The notes: generated from the letters alone by a model not told the origin. DNA of 64,000 nucleotides from Rhodospirillaceae bacterium (GCA_016722635.1 JADKIX010000011.1:186001-250000); one strand, 5' to 3'; counted from the first letter of the stretch, positions 8,088 through 17,361 are shown. Numbers and translations: made by a program.

Positions 8088-9734
8088 TCACATCTCCGAA
8101 TATCCTGGCCCACCTCCACCCTGCGGGGTGGTCCACACAATATTTTGCTTAGGGTCTTTGATATCACAGGTTTTGCAATGGATGCAATTTTGGGCATTGA
8201 TTTGCAATTTCGGCTGCCCCTGCTCCTCGATTATCTCATAAACGCCAGCTGGGCAATAACGCTGTTCCGGCGCATCATATAAGGGCAAATTATATTGGAT
8301 GGGGATCGAAGGGTCTTTCAGCCTCAGATGGCAGGGTTGATTTTCCTCATGCAAGCTATTGGATAAAAAGACTGATGACATCAAGTCAAAACTGATCCGA
8401 CCGTCGGGTTTGGGATAGTTTATTTTAGGTGCTTGCGACGCTAACAGTAAGCTTTCATGATCAGCATGATGGCTAAAAGTCCAAAGCGAACGCCCGCGCA
8501 AGATGTAAGTGTCAAGGGCAGAATATAAAAGTCCGCCCCATAAGCCTAAGCGGAAAGATGGCCGGATATTACGGACGCGTTTTAATTCCTGCCAAACCCA
8601 TGATTTTCTAAGCTCTTTAGGATATTGTACCAACAATTTTTTGGCCGTTTGGTTTTGAGCAGGAACTGTGTTGGTAACCGCCCCAAAAGCAGCTTCAGCA
8701 GCAATCATGCCAGATTTCATCGCGGTGTGCGTACCTTTAATTTTTGGCACATTCAGAAAACCCGCCGCACAACCAATAATGGCGCCTCCAGGAAAAATAA
8801 GTTTGGGAATGGATTGAAAGCCACCCTCATTCAACGCTCGGGCACCATAAGAGAGGCGTTTGCCATTTTCAAGCAAGGGGCGCAGGAAGGGATGGTTTTT
8901 AAACCGCTGCAGCTCTTGATAGGGATTTAAGTAAGGATTACGGTAATCCAAACCAATAACAAAACCCACCGCCAGTAATTTTTTATCCAAATGATAGACA
9001 AAAGATCCGCCATAAGTTCCTTGGTCAAGCGGCCAACCGATGGTATGGACAACCTTGCCCGCTTGGTGCAAATTTTCAGGAATCTCCCATAATTCTTTTA
9101 AGCCGATGCCGTAGGTTTGCGGGTTAGCAGGCGTACGTAATTGAAATTTCTGCATCAATTGTTCACTTAAAGAACCTCGGCAACCTTCTGCAAAAAGGGT
9201 ATAGGTCGCGTGAATCATCACCCCTGCTTGATATTGGTTAGTCGGGTTACCACCTTTATCCACGCCCTGAGCATTGGTAATAATGCCGCCGACCTGTCCA
9301 TCTTCCCCAATGATGGCTTCCGCGGCAGCAAAACCGGGATAGATTTCAACCCCTAAGCTTTCAGCTTTTTGCCCTAACCAGCGGCAAAATTGGGACAGAC
9401 TGATAATGTAATTCCCGTGGTTCTTCATAGGCCTTGGGGTCGGCAAGCGGAGAGATTTTTTATTAGTTAAGAAATAAAAGGCATCTTGCGTAACCGCCGT
9501 TGTTAAAGGTGGAGGCGAGGTCAACCAATCTGGTAATAATTCGTTGAGGGCACTAGGCTGAAGCACGGCACCTGAAAGAATATGGCCACCCACCTCGGAC
9601 GCTTTCTCAACCACACATACCGAAATTTCTTTGCTAGCCTGTTGCGCTAATTGTTTTAAACGGATGGCTGCTGACAATCCGGCAGGACCCGCCCCTACAA
9701 TCACGATATCATAGGCCAATTCCTCTTGTTTCAT
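8088..9734 (-). CDS. Electron transfer flavoprotein-ubiquinone oxidoreductase
   Basis: The 548-residue protein starts with an FAD-binding Rossmann motif (VIVGAGPAGLSAAIRLKQ) and ends in a ferredoxin-like 4Fe-4S domain: a Cys in RYCPAGVYE followed by CIHCKTCDIKDP supplies four ligands. LNVPKIKGTHTAMKSGMIAA is typical of ETF dehydrogenase. It takes electrons from reduced ETF (fatty-acid and amino-acid oxidation) and passes them to ubiquinone at the inner membrane. No ETF subunit genes are in the window. The ATG at 9734 is chosen because GGGGAG sits about six bases before it; a longer frame begins seven codons earlier without such a site. Confidence 0.95.
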   Translation of the reverse strand: MKQEELAYDIVIVGAGPAGLSAAIRLKQLAQQASKEISVCVVEKASEVGGHILSGAVLQPSALNELLPDWLTSPPPLTTAVTQDAFYFLTNKKSLRLPTPRPMKNHGNYIISLSQFCRWLGQKAESLGVEIYPGFAAAEAIIGEDGQVGGIITNAQGVDKGGNPTNQYQAGVMIHATYTLFAEGCRGSLSEQLMQKFQLRTPANPQTYGIGLKELWEIPENLHQAGKVVHTIGWPLDQGTYGGSFVYHLDKKLLAVGFVIGLDYRNPYLNPYQELQRFKNHPFLRPLLENGKRLSYGARALNEGGFQSIPKLIFPGGAIIGCAAGFLNVPKIKGTHTAMKSGMIAAEAAFGAVTNTVPAQNQTAKKLLVQYPKELRKSWVWQELKRVRNIRPSFRLGLWGGLLYSALDTYILRGRSLWTFSHHADHESLLLASQAPKINYPKPDGRISFDLMSSVFLSNSLHEENQPCHLRLKDPSIPIQYNLPLYDAPEQRYCPAGVYEIIEEQGQPKLQINAQNCIHCKTCDIKDPKQNIVWTTPQGGGGPGYSEM

Positions 9735-9791
9735 CCCTGCTCCCCGTCCTATCATCCCTTAATAGAATATTTAATAGCCATATTTTTCCTT

Positions 9792-9809
9792 AATATGTTC
9801 TAACATATT
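9792..9809. promoter_or_regulatory. Inverted repeat in the divergent ETF-QO/UDG interval
   Basis: AATATGTT (9792-9799), a 2-base spacer and AACATATT (9802-9809) form a perfect dyad. It lies 58 bases upstream of the ETF-QO start and 126 bases upstream of the UDG start, a position that suits an operator for a dimeric regulator. It does not fit the alphaproteobacterial LexA box (GTTC-N7-GTTC). The site is AT-rich, so it could also be chance. Confidence 0.35.
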
Positions 9810-9934
9810 CCCATCCTAATATTTTTTCATAGCAAGAAAAATCTATTTTGATAAAAGTTTTTTTCTGCCATACTCCATTTTTATTCATTAACGACCCTGT
9901 AGGAACCTAATCAGGTGGCTGAAAGATTGAGATA

Positions 9935-10762
9935 ATGACTGACCAAAAATCCCCTTCCCATCTTTGGCAATTGCTAATCACCCAATGGCAATTGGCAGGG
10001 GTTGAAAATTTTACATCAAATATACCAGGGAAAATCATGAAAAAAAAACAAGAAAAACCTGTTTCCACCAACCAACCAATCTCACTTCAGCCTGCTAAAT
10101 CTGCTATTGGGCCGCAAATGGCTTCTGCTGACATTTCAAGCCAAGAAGTTTTCCAAGATACCTATCAATCCGTCTCTAAAGTTTCCGACCTTGAGCAATT
10201 GCGGCAGTTGTTGCTGCATTTTGATGGTTGCCCCCTTAAAGATACCGCGACCAACCTAGTGTTTTGTGACGGAAACCCCAATGCCCGTATCATGTTTATC
10301 GGCGAAGCACCGGGTGCGGATGAAGACCGGCTGGGTAAGCCCTTTGTCGGCATGAGCGGTCAATTACTAGACAGCATGATTAAATGGATCAAGCTCGACC
10401 GGGAAAATATCTATATCAGCAATGTGATTTACTGGCGCCCACCGGGAAACCGCGCACCCACCACCTCCGAAATTGCCGCGTGTTTGCCTTTTGTTGAGAA
10501 GCAGATTGCTTTAATTAACCCCTCCATGCTGATTTTGGTGGGCGGGATTGCCGCCAAGGCCCTGTTGCAAAAGCCGGATGGGATCATGAAAATCCGCGGG
10601 CAATGGTTCCCTTATCAAAATAATTTCTTAAGCAGTCCCATCCCAGCCATGCCCATTTACCATCCGGCTTTTTTATTGCGTCAGCCCGGCCAGAAGCGTA
10701 TGATATGGCGCGATTTATTAACTATTGAAGACCGGCTGATTAAAGAAAAAATACTTCCCTGA
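9935..10762 (+). CDS. Uracil-DNA glycosylase, family 4-like
   Basis: The 275-residue product has a low-complexity N-terminal arm of about 75 residues and a UDG-superfamily domain: motif A GEAPGADEDRLGKPFVG, the central NVIYWRPPGNR, and motif B MPIYHPAFLLRQP. It should remove uracil left by cytosine deamination as the first step of base excision repair. Only three cysteines are visible (in DGCPLK, LVFCDG and AACLPF), so the four-cysteine iron-sulfur site of classical family 4 enzymes is incomplete. It is divergent from ETF-QO. The assignment to the superfamily is firm, the subfamily less so. Confidence 0.88.
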   Translation: MTDQKSPSHLWQLLITQWQLAGVENFTSNIPGKIMKKKQEKPVSTNQPISLQPAKSAIGPQMASADISSQEVFQDTYQSVSKVSDLEQLRQLLLHFDGCPLKDTATNLVFCDGNPNARIMFIGEAPGADEDRLGKPFVGMSGQLLDSMIKWIKLDRENIYISNVIYWRPPGNRAPTTSEIAACLPFVEKQIALINPSMLILVGGIAAKALLQKPDGIMKIRGQWFPYQNNFLSSPIPAMPIYHPAFLLRQPGQKRMIWRDLLTIEDRLIKEKILP

Positions 10763-11112
10763 TATATTTCAAACGAATCAGTTGCAACAGCTTAGCAGCA
10801 AGATGAAGCGTTTGCAATCATGGCCTTTGTTTCAATTAGATACTAGAAAAAACTAGAGAATCATTCATCAATCCATCACCCATTTTCCCCTAAAAACCCG
10901 ATATTTTTTGGGCGCATTTTTGGTCATTCGCGTAAACTCAGATAGTTTTCCCCCGTTAAAAAACACCCTCCATCTTTTGATTGCAGGCAGAAGGTTTTTG
11001 TTCCAACACCTAGGTCAAATTTATAAGTTATTTTTATACCTGCTTGCCAATCCCTGAAAAAACCGCTATGAAACAGTGGCTTCAATCAGATGTTTCTTTG
11101 GAGAATACCCGA
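10763..11112. other. Intergenic region before the lytic transglycosylase gene
   Basis: This roughly 350-base stretch has no supported gene. The frame of the next gene can be read upstream to a TTG at 11044, but that part lacks family features and a Shine-Dalgarno. I see no clear terminator for the glycosylase gene and no strong promoter match. Confidence 0.5.
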
Positions 11113-12672
11113 ATGATCCTGTACCCAGCACGTACAAAAGACCGTTGGTTCCAAATTGCTGTTGGGTTGATTTTATTTTTAGCAGTGGCTTCCCCTTCCT
11201 TAAAAGCACAGACACCCCTATCCAGCCTAGGATTAGAGGGGTTGTCCCCTATTGGGATGTTGGATCATACCAATGCCCAGTTTTATGAGCAAATATTTAC
11301 ATTACAACAACAGGGTGATTGGGCAAAAGCAGATTTACTGATTAAAAAATTAACCGATCCGCTTTTAATGGGCCATATCAAAGCGCAGCGTTTATTGCAT
11401 GTTGCGTACAAATCGAGTTACCTGGAACTTGTGGGATGGCTCAAACAATATAGTAATCATCCACAGGCAGAAGCCATTTATAATTTGGCTGTTCACCGTA
11501 AGCCTGCGACCAACAGCACCGGTTCAATCCCTAAACCACAATTTAAACTGTTCAAGGACGGCAACCCCGACATGAACATGATCGCTGCTGGTCCTGAATG
11601 GAAACAGGGTTTACAAGCATGGGTGAATGGCAACTATCCCTTAGCCATTAAAAATTTTGAGAAAGTGGGAACAAAATTCCAGAACGTTCCCTGGGTTGCT
11701 TCAGCCGGAGCATTCTGGGCAGCCAGAGGGTATTTGAAAATCGGCAACCCGCAAAAATATTCCGAATGGATGACGATTGCCACCCATTATCCCCGTACTT
11801 TTTATGGGCAATTGGCCGTTAAGATTTTGGGGATATCGCCAACGGTTGATTGGTCACATCCCGATTTCAGCGCAAAAGACGTTGCCCATATCCAGCGTTA
11901 CCCCAGTGGACAGCGCGCCTTGGCTCTTTTACAGGTTAACCAAGCCGCCTTGGCAGAAGATGAGTTGCATGTGCTGCGCCAACAAGCGGATGCACCAACG
12001 ATTGAAGCCTTGCTTACCCTCTCCCAACAACTTAATTTTACTAACCTAAGCTTCCAAACCAGTGCCCGGAATCAACATTTGATTTTAAATAATAATAACT
12101 TGATGACTGGCCTTTATCCGATTCCCAATTGGTCGCCTCAAGGGGGTTTTAAAATTGATCCAGCCTTGCTGTATGCTGTCATGCGGCAAGAATCAAGCTT
12201 CAACCCAAACGCCCTCAGCCGCAAAGGGGCTAGCGGTTTGATGCAGTTAATGCCTGATACCGCCTATCACATAACCAATAACCGCCCATTACGCAATAAT
12301 CAGCGTGAATTGTTAATTCCCGAAGTTAACCTCTCGATCGCTCAAGATTATATCTTTCAACTGTTAGGCAATGAAGATGTCAGGGGCGATTTAATTTTAA
12401 TGACAATTGCTTATAATGCAGGACCAACCAGGGTAGCCAAATGGAAAAGACGGTTTTCATATGATCAAGATCCCCTGCTTTTTATTGAACGTATCCCTTT
12501 TCGGGAAACCCGCCTCTATGTCCAGCGGGTCTTAACCAATCTTTGGATTTATGGCGACCGATTAGACCAAAACATCCCTTCCTTGCAGGCTTTAGCATCG
12601 GGGTTCTCGCCGGTTTATGTCAGCCAGGATCACCGGGTACAAAATCCTCAAGTCGCTTTCAAAGGACAATAA
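11113..12672 (+). CDS. Soluble lytic murein transglycosylase (SLT domain)
   Basis: With the ATG at 11113 the product is 519 residues: a signal peptide (to about LKAQ), a long alpha-helical region of the superhelical type found in Slt70-like enzymes, and a C-terminal SLT domain. The domain shows the catalytic Glu in VMRQESSFNPNALS, then KGASGLMQLMP, and AYNAGPTRVAKW. It cleaves glycan strands to 1,6-anhydro-muropeptides in the periplasm. GGAG at 11100-11103 lies about nine bases before this ATG; earlier TTG and ATG codons in frame would place extra residues before the signal peptide. The stop is three bases before moaB. Confidence 0.9.
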   Translation: MILYPARTKDRWFQIAVGLILFLAVASPSLKAQTPLSSLGLEGLSPIGMLDHTNAQFYEQIFTLQQQGDWAKADLLIKKLTDPLLMGHIKAQRLLHVAYKSSYLELVGWLKQYSNHPQAEAIYNLAVHRKPATNSTGSIPKPQFKLFKDGNPDMNMIAAGPEWKQGLQAWVNGNYPLAIKNFEKVGTKFQNVPWVASAGAFWAARGYLKIGNPQKYSEWMTIATHYPRTFYGQLAVKILGISPTVDWSHPDFSAKDVAHIQRYPSGQRALALLQVNQAALAEDELHVLRQQADAPTIEALLTLSQQLNFTNLSFQTSARNQHLILNNNNLMTGLYPIPNWSPQGGFKIDPALLYAVMRQESSFNPNALSRKGASGLMQLMPDTAYHITNNRPLRNNQRELLIPEVNLSIAQDYIFQLLGNEDVRGDLILMTIAYNAGPTRVAKWKRRFSYDQDPLLFIERIPFRETRLYVQRVLTNLWIYGDRLDQNIPSLQALASGFSPVYVSQDHRVQNPQVAFKGQ

Positions 12673-12675
12673 CAT

Positions 12676-13206
12676 TTGGGCGCCTCGATTGCCATTGCCA
12701 TATTGACCGTCTCTGATACGCGCACCATCCATGACGATAAATCCGGCGCTAAGTTGGCGGAATTAATCGTCCGTGATGGCCACCAAGTGATCGAACGCCA
12801 AATCATCCCAGACGATCAGCACTTGATTCAAGAAACACTCCTAAAATGGCTTTCATCCAAATGGATTGATGTCATTATTGCAACGGGAGGTACCGGTTTG
12901 ACTGGTCGGGATGTCACCCCAGAAGCTTTCCGTGCCGTTTATGAAAAGGAAATCGACGGTTTTGGCGAGATGTTCCGCTGGCTTAGTTATCAAAAAATTG
13001 GTACATCCGCTTTACAATCACGGGCAACGGGCGGGGTGGCTCAAGGCAAGTACCTGTTTGCTTTACCAGGTTCCCCAAGCGCCTGCCAAGATGCCTGGGA
13101 ATTTATTTTAAAACATCAATTGAATGATCAATGTCGGCCTTGCAACCTGGTGCAATTAATGCCAAGGTTACAAGAAGATAAATTGCGACCATCCCCGAAA
13201 AAATAG
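12676..13206 (+). CDS. moaB: Molybdenum cofactor biosynthesis protein MoaB/MogA-like
   Basis: The 176-residue protein carries the MoCF-binding fold: ILTVSDTRTIHDDKSG at the start and IATGGTGLTGRDVTPEAFR, the molybdopterin-binding loop. The family adenylylates molybdopterin or binds it before molybdate insertion. Translation appears to begin at TTG 12676, with AAGGA about nine bases upstream, immediately after the transglycosylase stop, so the two are co-transcribed. No other molybdenum cofactor genes are in view, so the link to the upstream gene is positional only. Confidence 0.87.
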   Translation: MGASIAIAILTVSDTRTIHDDKSGAKLAELIVRDGHQVIERQIIPDDQHLIQETLLKWLSSKWIDVIIATGGTGLTGRDVTPEAFRAVYEKEIDGFGEMFRWLSYQKIGTSALQSRATGGVAQGKYLFALPGSPSACQDAWEFILKHQLNDQCRPCNLVQLMPRLQEDKLRPSPKK

Positions 13207-13235
13207 CTTTCCGGGCATTTATCCGGTGTGATCAA

Positions 13236-14270
13236 ATGGCAAATACCAACATTCCTCCTCCCTCCCCTTTGTCATCTTTTTCCCTAATGGAAAAAATGCC
13301 CGCCCAAGGGGTAACCCATCAACATTGGCGGGTGGGAAGCAAGATTAACAGACAAAAACTAATTTGGCGGGTTCCGGTGACAGTCCCATCAGGCTTTCGG
13401 GATAGCCGCCAATATTTGGAGTATCAACAGGAATGTTACGCTGCACTTTTGCCTAGCGGCCACACACCCACCTTACACACAATGGTCCAACCCAGTGTGG
13501 CTTGGCCACATGGAGGATTACTGATCCAAGAGATTACCGGGCGCATCCCTAGCCAATTTACCGATTGGCAAGGAATTGCCGCTTGTTTGGCCGCAATCCA
13601 TCAGTTGCCTGTCAACCCATTACCACCCACCATCCCTGCCCCAGAAAACATATGGGCGGCAATCGGCCAAACAATTACTAAACGATTCTCATCCCTGGAT
13701 CAGATATCGCTTTCCCCCATCATCAAGCAACAAATCCTTGAGGAAATCAAATGGGCGCAATCATTTTGTGTATCGGCGCCGTTAAACAAATACCAGCGAT
13801 GCTTCAATCTATATGATTGCCACCCTGCTAATTTCCTGGTGGATCATTGGGGAAAAGCCTGGTTTGTCGATCTTGAAAAAATCATCATCGGTCATCCTGC
13901 CATCGATTTGGCGCATGCAAGCTTGATGACTTCTTTGTCCTGGCATCCTTCCTTAACCGCTTTGTTGTCCCTGGATGATATCCTCCATTTTCACCGATTT
14001 TATTTTTCACATTTTCCGCCTTCCCATTATGAGGGAATCCAAAAACTTCTATTACCCGTCCGCCGTCTTATCTGGATACGGACGCTTTCTTGGGCTTGGG
14101 ATTGGCTGGCTACTATTTCATTTTCCCCTGACCCGGCCATCTGCATTTTCCAACAAGCGGTGCAGCAACGTTTAAGGATGTGGTTTGAAGCAGAAGTGTT
14201 TATAAAAATGCAGCAGCAGTTGCAAAATCATAGGTTGATTAATGGTCTTGCCAATTTGTATATAACCTGA
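13236..14270 (+). CDS. APH-fold (aminoglycoside phosphotransferase family) protein
   Basis: The 344-residue protein looks like a kinase of the APH/choline-kinase superfamily. The catalytic-loop region reads NLYDCHPANFLVD, where the usual His-Gly-Asp start is replaced but the Asp and Asn remain, followed by AWFVDLEK in the place of the metal-binding DxE/DFG segment. The N-lobe is weakly conserved. Members phosphorylate small molecules such as sugars, choline or drugs; the substrate cannot be told. Nothing suggests mobile resistance, because it sits between housekeeping genes, 29 bases after moaB. Confidence 0.7.
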   Translation: MANTNIPPPSPLSSFSLMEKMPAQGVTHQHWRVGSKINRQKLIWRVPVTVPSGFRDSRQYLEYQQECYAALLPSGHTPTLHTMVQPSVAWPHGGLLIQEITGRIPSQFTDWQGIAACLAAIHQLPVNPLPPTIPAPENIWAAIGQTITKRFSSLDQISLSPIIKQQILEEIKWAQSFCVSAPLNKYQRCFNLYDCHPANFLVDHWGKAWFVDLEKIIIGHPAIDLAHASLMTSLSWHPSLTALLSLDDILHFHRFYFSHFPPSHYEGIQKLLLPVRRLIWIRTLSWAWDWLATISFSPDPAICIFQQAVQQRLRMWFEAEVFIKMQQQLQNHRLINGLANLYIT

Positions 14271-14314
14271 TATGTTCACTCTATGTTCTTTTTTATTTCC
14301 ATGGGCAGGCGGAG

Positions 14315-15385
14315 ATGGATACTTTAAACATATCAAAAATAAAAGGTCGGGGCGCGGTCAGTAACCATAGCGGGCGTTTTGAACGTTTTACCTATGAAAA
14401 ATCCCAAGACGGTTGGGAAACGTCGGATCCTGAGCCTGCGCCTGTTGCAACCAGTGTTTACCCCGACGCTAGTAAAAGCGTTATTAGTTATAATGATTCA
14501 CCTGATATTCCATTCGATCGCTCGGTTAACCCTTACCGGGGTTGCGAACATGGGTGCATTTATTGTTATGCCCGGCCCAGTCACGCTTGGTTGGGATTGT
14601 CGCCAGGGATTGATTTTGAAACAAAATTATACGCTAAATTAGATGCCGCTGCCCTGTTACGGCAGGAATTATCTCGCCCCTCTTATCGCCCAGCCCCCTT
14701 GATATTGGGGTCTAACACCGATCCTTATCAACCCATTGAAAAAAAATACCAAATCACCCGTCAAATCCTCTCGGTCCTTTTGGAATTCCAACATCCGGTC
14801 ACGATTATCACCAAATCCGCTTTGCTGCTACGCGATCTCGATATTCTCAAGGAGCTAGCAACCCATGATTTGTTGCGGATTTTTCTATCCATAGGTACTT
14901 TAGACGCCACCTTGGCGCGACTGATGGAGCCCAGGGCGGCACAACCCAGAAAACGGTTATTTGCGCTTCAACAATTATCAGCCCAGCGAATCCCCGTAGG
15001 GGTTCTGATTGCCCCTATCATTCCCGGCCTGAATGATTCGGAGCTCGACCAAATCACGCAAGTAATTGCCGAATCAGGTGCTACATATGCCGGTTATAAT
15101 TTATTGCGGCTGCCTTATGAAATTAAGGATTTATTCCAAGAATGGTTAAGCCAGCATTATCCTGACCGTCAGGCAAAAATACTTTCCTTGATTCGCGAAA
15201 CCCGCAAGGGTAATCTGAACAACAGTGATTTTAGCCAGCGGATGACTGGCCAAGGGGTCTATGCCCAATTGATCGGACAACGCTTCCGCTTGGCTATAGA
15301 GCGGGTTGGATTAAACCAGAAAGTGCTTAAACAACGAACGGATCTTTTTCGGGTTCCAGGTCCTTGTCAACTGCCGCTGATTTAA
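14315..15385 (+). CDS. PA0069-family radical SAM protein
   Basis: The 356-residue protein has the radical SAM cysteine cluster in GCEHGCIYCYARPSHAW (CxxxCxxC) preceded by SVNPYRG, plus LILGSNTDPYQPIEKKY, which together identify the SplB-related PA0069 family. It binds a 4Fe-4S cluster and cleaves S-adenosylmethionine. Spore photoproduct lyase is the nearest characterised relative, so a DNA-repair role is sometimes suggested, but the substrate of this family is not established. It lies between the APH-fold gene and rnhB in a same-strand run. Confidence 0.87.
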   Translation: MDTLNISKIKGRGAVSNHSGRFERFTYEKSQDGWETSDPEPAPVATSVYPDASKSVISYNDSPDIPFDRSVNPYRGCEHGCIYCYARPSHAWLGLSPGIDFETKLYAKLDAAALLRQELSRPSYRPAPLILGSNTDPYQPIEKKYQITRQILSVLLEFQHPVTIITKSALLLRDLDILKELATHDLLRIFLSIGTLDATLARLMEPRAAQPRKRLFALQQLSAQRIPVGVLIAPIIPGLNDSELDQITQVIAESGATYAGYNLLRLPYEIKDLFQEWLSQHYPDRQAKILSLIRETRKGNLNNSDFSQRMTGQGVYAQLIGQRFRLAIERVGLNQKVLKQRTDLFRVPGPCQLPLI

Positions 15386-15398
15386 TAAAACAACGGAA

Positions 15399-16049
15399 AT
15401 GGAAATGATGCCTGATTTTTTTTATGAACAACAATATTCAGGATTGGTGGCAGGCATTGATGAAGCCGGGCGCGGCCCTTGGGCAGGGCCTGTGGTAGCC
15501 GCGGCCGTTATTTTTCCAAGACAGTCCCTAAATCCAATGCTTTTGGATGAGTTGGATGATTCTAAAAAACTGTCCGCCAAAAAACGGGAACAGCTTTTCC
15601 CTGAAATCATGCAATGGGGGAAAGTCGGGGTAGGCCTTGCCAGTGTTGAAGAAATTGACCAAATAAATATCTTGCAGGCCACTTTTCTGGCCATGCAGCG
15701 GGCCATTGATGATTTACCAGTCTCGCCGCAAACTTTGCTGATTGACGGCAACCAAACAAAAAACTTTGCCATCCCCACCCAACTAATTATCCAAGGTGAT
15801 AGTAAAAGCTATAGCATTGCCGCCGCTTCTATTATTGCCAAAGTGACGCGTGACCGGATCATGCAAGCATTGTCGTGTCACTTTCCGGTATATGGCTGGC
15901 AAAAAAATGCTGGATATGGGACTAGCCACCACCACCTGGCGATGCAAACTCATGGAATAACTATCCATCACCGCCGCAGTTTTCGCCCGGTGCGACAATT
16001 GTTAGAGAATCATCCATCAGCGCTTGGCAGGTTGCAACATACAAACTAA
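15399..16049 (+). CDS. rnhB: Ribonuclease HII
   Basis: The 216-residue protein shows the RNase HII signature GIDEAGRGPWAGPVVAAAV with the first catalytic Asp-Glu pair, the LLIDGNQ Asp, and SIIAKVTRDR. It cuts RNA in RNA-DNA hybrids and removes misincorporated ribonucleotides. Three candidate ATG codons occur within ten bases (15399, 15405, 15408). The stop directly abuts the convergent mutY stop with no spacer, so the two transcripts must overlap. Confidence 0.95.
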   Translation: MEMMPDFFYEQQYSGLVAGIDEAGRGPWAGPVVAAAVIFPRQSLNPMLLDELDDSKKLSAKKREQLFPEIMQWGKVGVGLASVEEIDQINILQATFLAMQRAIDDLPVSPQTLLIDGNQTKNFAIPTQLIIQGDSKSYSIAAASIIAKVTRDRIMQALSCHFPVYGWQKNAGYGTSHHHLAMQTHGITIHHRRSFRPVRQLLENHPSALGRLQHTN

Positions 16050-17159
16050 TCACTTGGTTGCTGGCAGTTGCAATAAACTGGGGTTAATGGCTTTAATCAC
16101 TTTTTTCATCAAGGTAGGAAAAGCCTGTTTGGCAAATTCCGCAGGCAAACACCAAAAACCGGCTTTAGGGTCAATGACCGTTGATTGGGATATTCGTGCC
16201 GTGACCATATGCAGTTCCAAGTCAAAATGGGTAAAACTATGCTTAACCAATCCGCTGTGATCACGCCATTTGATGGGATGGGGGGCATATTCCCCTATTG
16301 CCGCGCCGCGCCAATCTTTCTCCCGCCATGGGGTTGAAGGGATTTCAATCATGCCCGCTAATAACCCTTTTAACGGGCGTTGACGTAAAAATACCGCGTT
16401 ATTTTCTTTGTTTTCCAGCCAAAATATCACCCCATAACGCTTAGGTTTAACGGATTTTACAGGCTTCATCGGCAATTGATCCGTTTGGTTGTTCAGATAA
16501 GCAAAGCAATTGGCAGATAACGGGCAATCCACACAAAGTGGCTGTTTAGGTGTGCAGATAGCAGAACCTAAATCCATCATGGCCTGAACATAATCACCCG
16601 GTCGATGGTCGGGCACCATCCGGCCCATCAAAGCCTGGACCGACCGTCGAAGTTTGTGGCCGCTTTCCCGAATACCCTCTAAGCGGGCGACAACCCTTTC
16701 AATATTGGTGTCAACCGCCGCCGCTGGTTGGTTAAAGGCAATGCTGGCAATCGCCGCTGCCGTATAAGGTCCAATCCCTGGTAATGTACGTAATTCTATT
16801 TCATTGCTTGGGAACCGCCCTTGATAATCGCCCACTATTTTATTAGCGCAAGCATGTAAATGCCGAGCACGCGCATAATATCCAAGCCCCTGCCAGGCAT
16901 GAAATACCTCGTTTATATTGGCCTTCGCTAAATCATCAACGGTTGGCCACCGCTCAGTAAAATCGATAAAATATTTTTTGACGGTTGCCACCGTTGTCTG
17001 CTGCAACATGACCTCACTTAACCAAGTACGGTAAGGGTCAGAAATTTCGGGATTCCGCCACGGCAATGTCCGCCCATGCCGTTCAAACCACGCCAATAGT
17101 TTTGCTGGAACAACTTGTGCATTTGACAATTGGATTGAAGAATTGCGTGGCCTGATCAT
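16050..17159 (-). CDS. mutY: A/G-specific adenine glycosylase
   Basis: The 369-residue enzyme has the HhH-GPD fold: catalytic Glu in SEVMLQQTTV, helix-hairpin-helix LPGIGPYTAAAI, catalytic Asp in AVDTNIERV, and the 4Fe-4S ligands CTPKQPLCVDCPLSANC (C-x6-C-x2-C-x5-C). A C-terminal NUDIX-like domain reads the 8-oxoguanine. It removes adenine mispaired with oxidised guanine. The gene is divergent from the DUF721 gene, an arrangement common in Alphaproteobacteria, across an interval rich in inverted repeats. Confidence 0.95.
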   Translation of the reverse strand: MIRPRNSSIQLSNAQVVPAKLLAWFERHGRTLPWRNPEISDPYRTWLSEVMLQQTTVATVKKYFIDFTERWPTVDDLAKANINEVFHAWQGLGYYARARHLHACANKIVGDYQGRFPSNEIELRTLPGIGPYTAAAIASIAFNQPAAAVDTNIERVVARLEGIRESGHKLRRSVQALMGRMVPDHRPGDYVQAMMDLGSAICTPKQPLCVDCPLSANCFAYLNNQTDQLPMKPVKSVKPKRYGVIFWLENKENNAVFLRQRPLKGLLAGMIEIPSTPWREKDWRGAAIGEYAPHPIKWRDHSGLVKHSFTHFDLELHMVTARISQSTVIDPKAGFWCLPAEFAKQAFPTLMKKVIKAINPSLLQLPATK

Positions 17160-17163
17160 CAGT

Positions 17164-17239
17164 GACTTTCTATACTTGATTTAATGGGAATAATAGCTAT
17201 TGGAAAAGCCCATTTCAATGGCTATAATCCTAGAAAGTC
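17164..17239. repeat. Nested inverted repeats between mutY and the DUF721 gene
   Basis: GACTTTCTA (17164-17172) pairs exactly with TAGAAAGTC (17231-17239). Inside lies a second dyad, ATAGCTATTG (17193-17202) against CAATGGCTAT (17216-17225), with nine of ten positions complementary. The pair could fold as a cruciform or serve as operators for both divergent promoters. It begins four bases upstream of the mutY start. Confidence 0.55.
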
Positions 17240-17361
17240 TGTAATAATAATTACTTACGCCAACAATTTGGCTCTATTTGGAAAATAACTGGCTTTGAAC
17301 GCCTCGTTTATATCCCTGATTCCGTTTTCCTGCTGATCTTGAAAGGTTTAAATTTTCGCTC

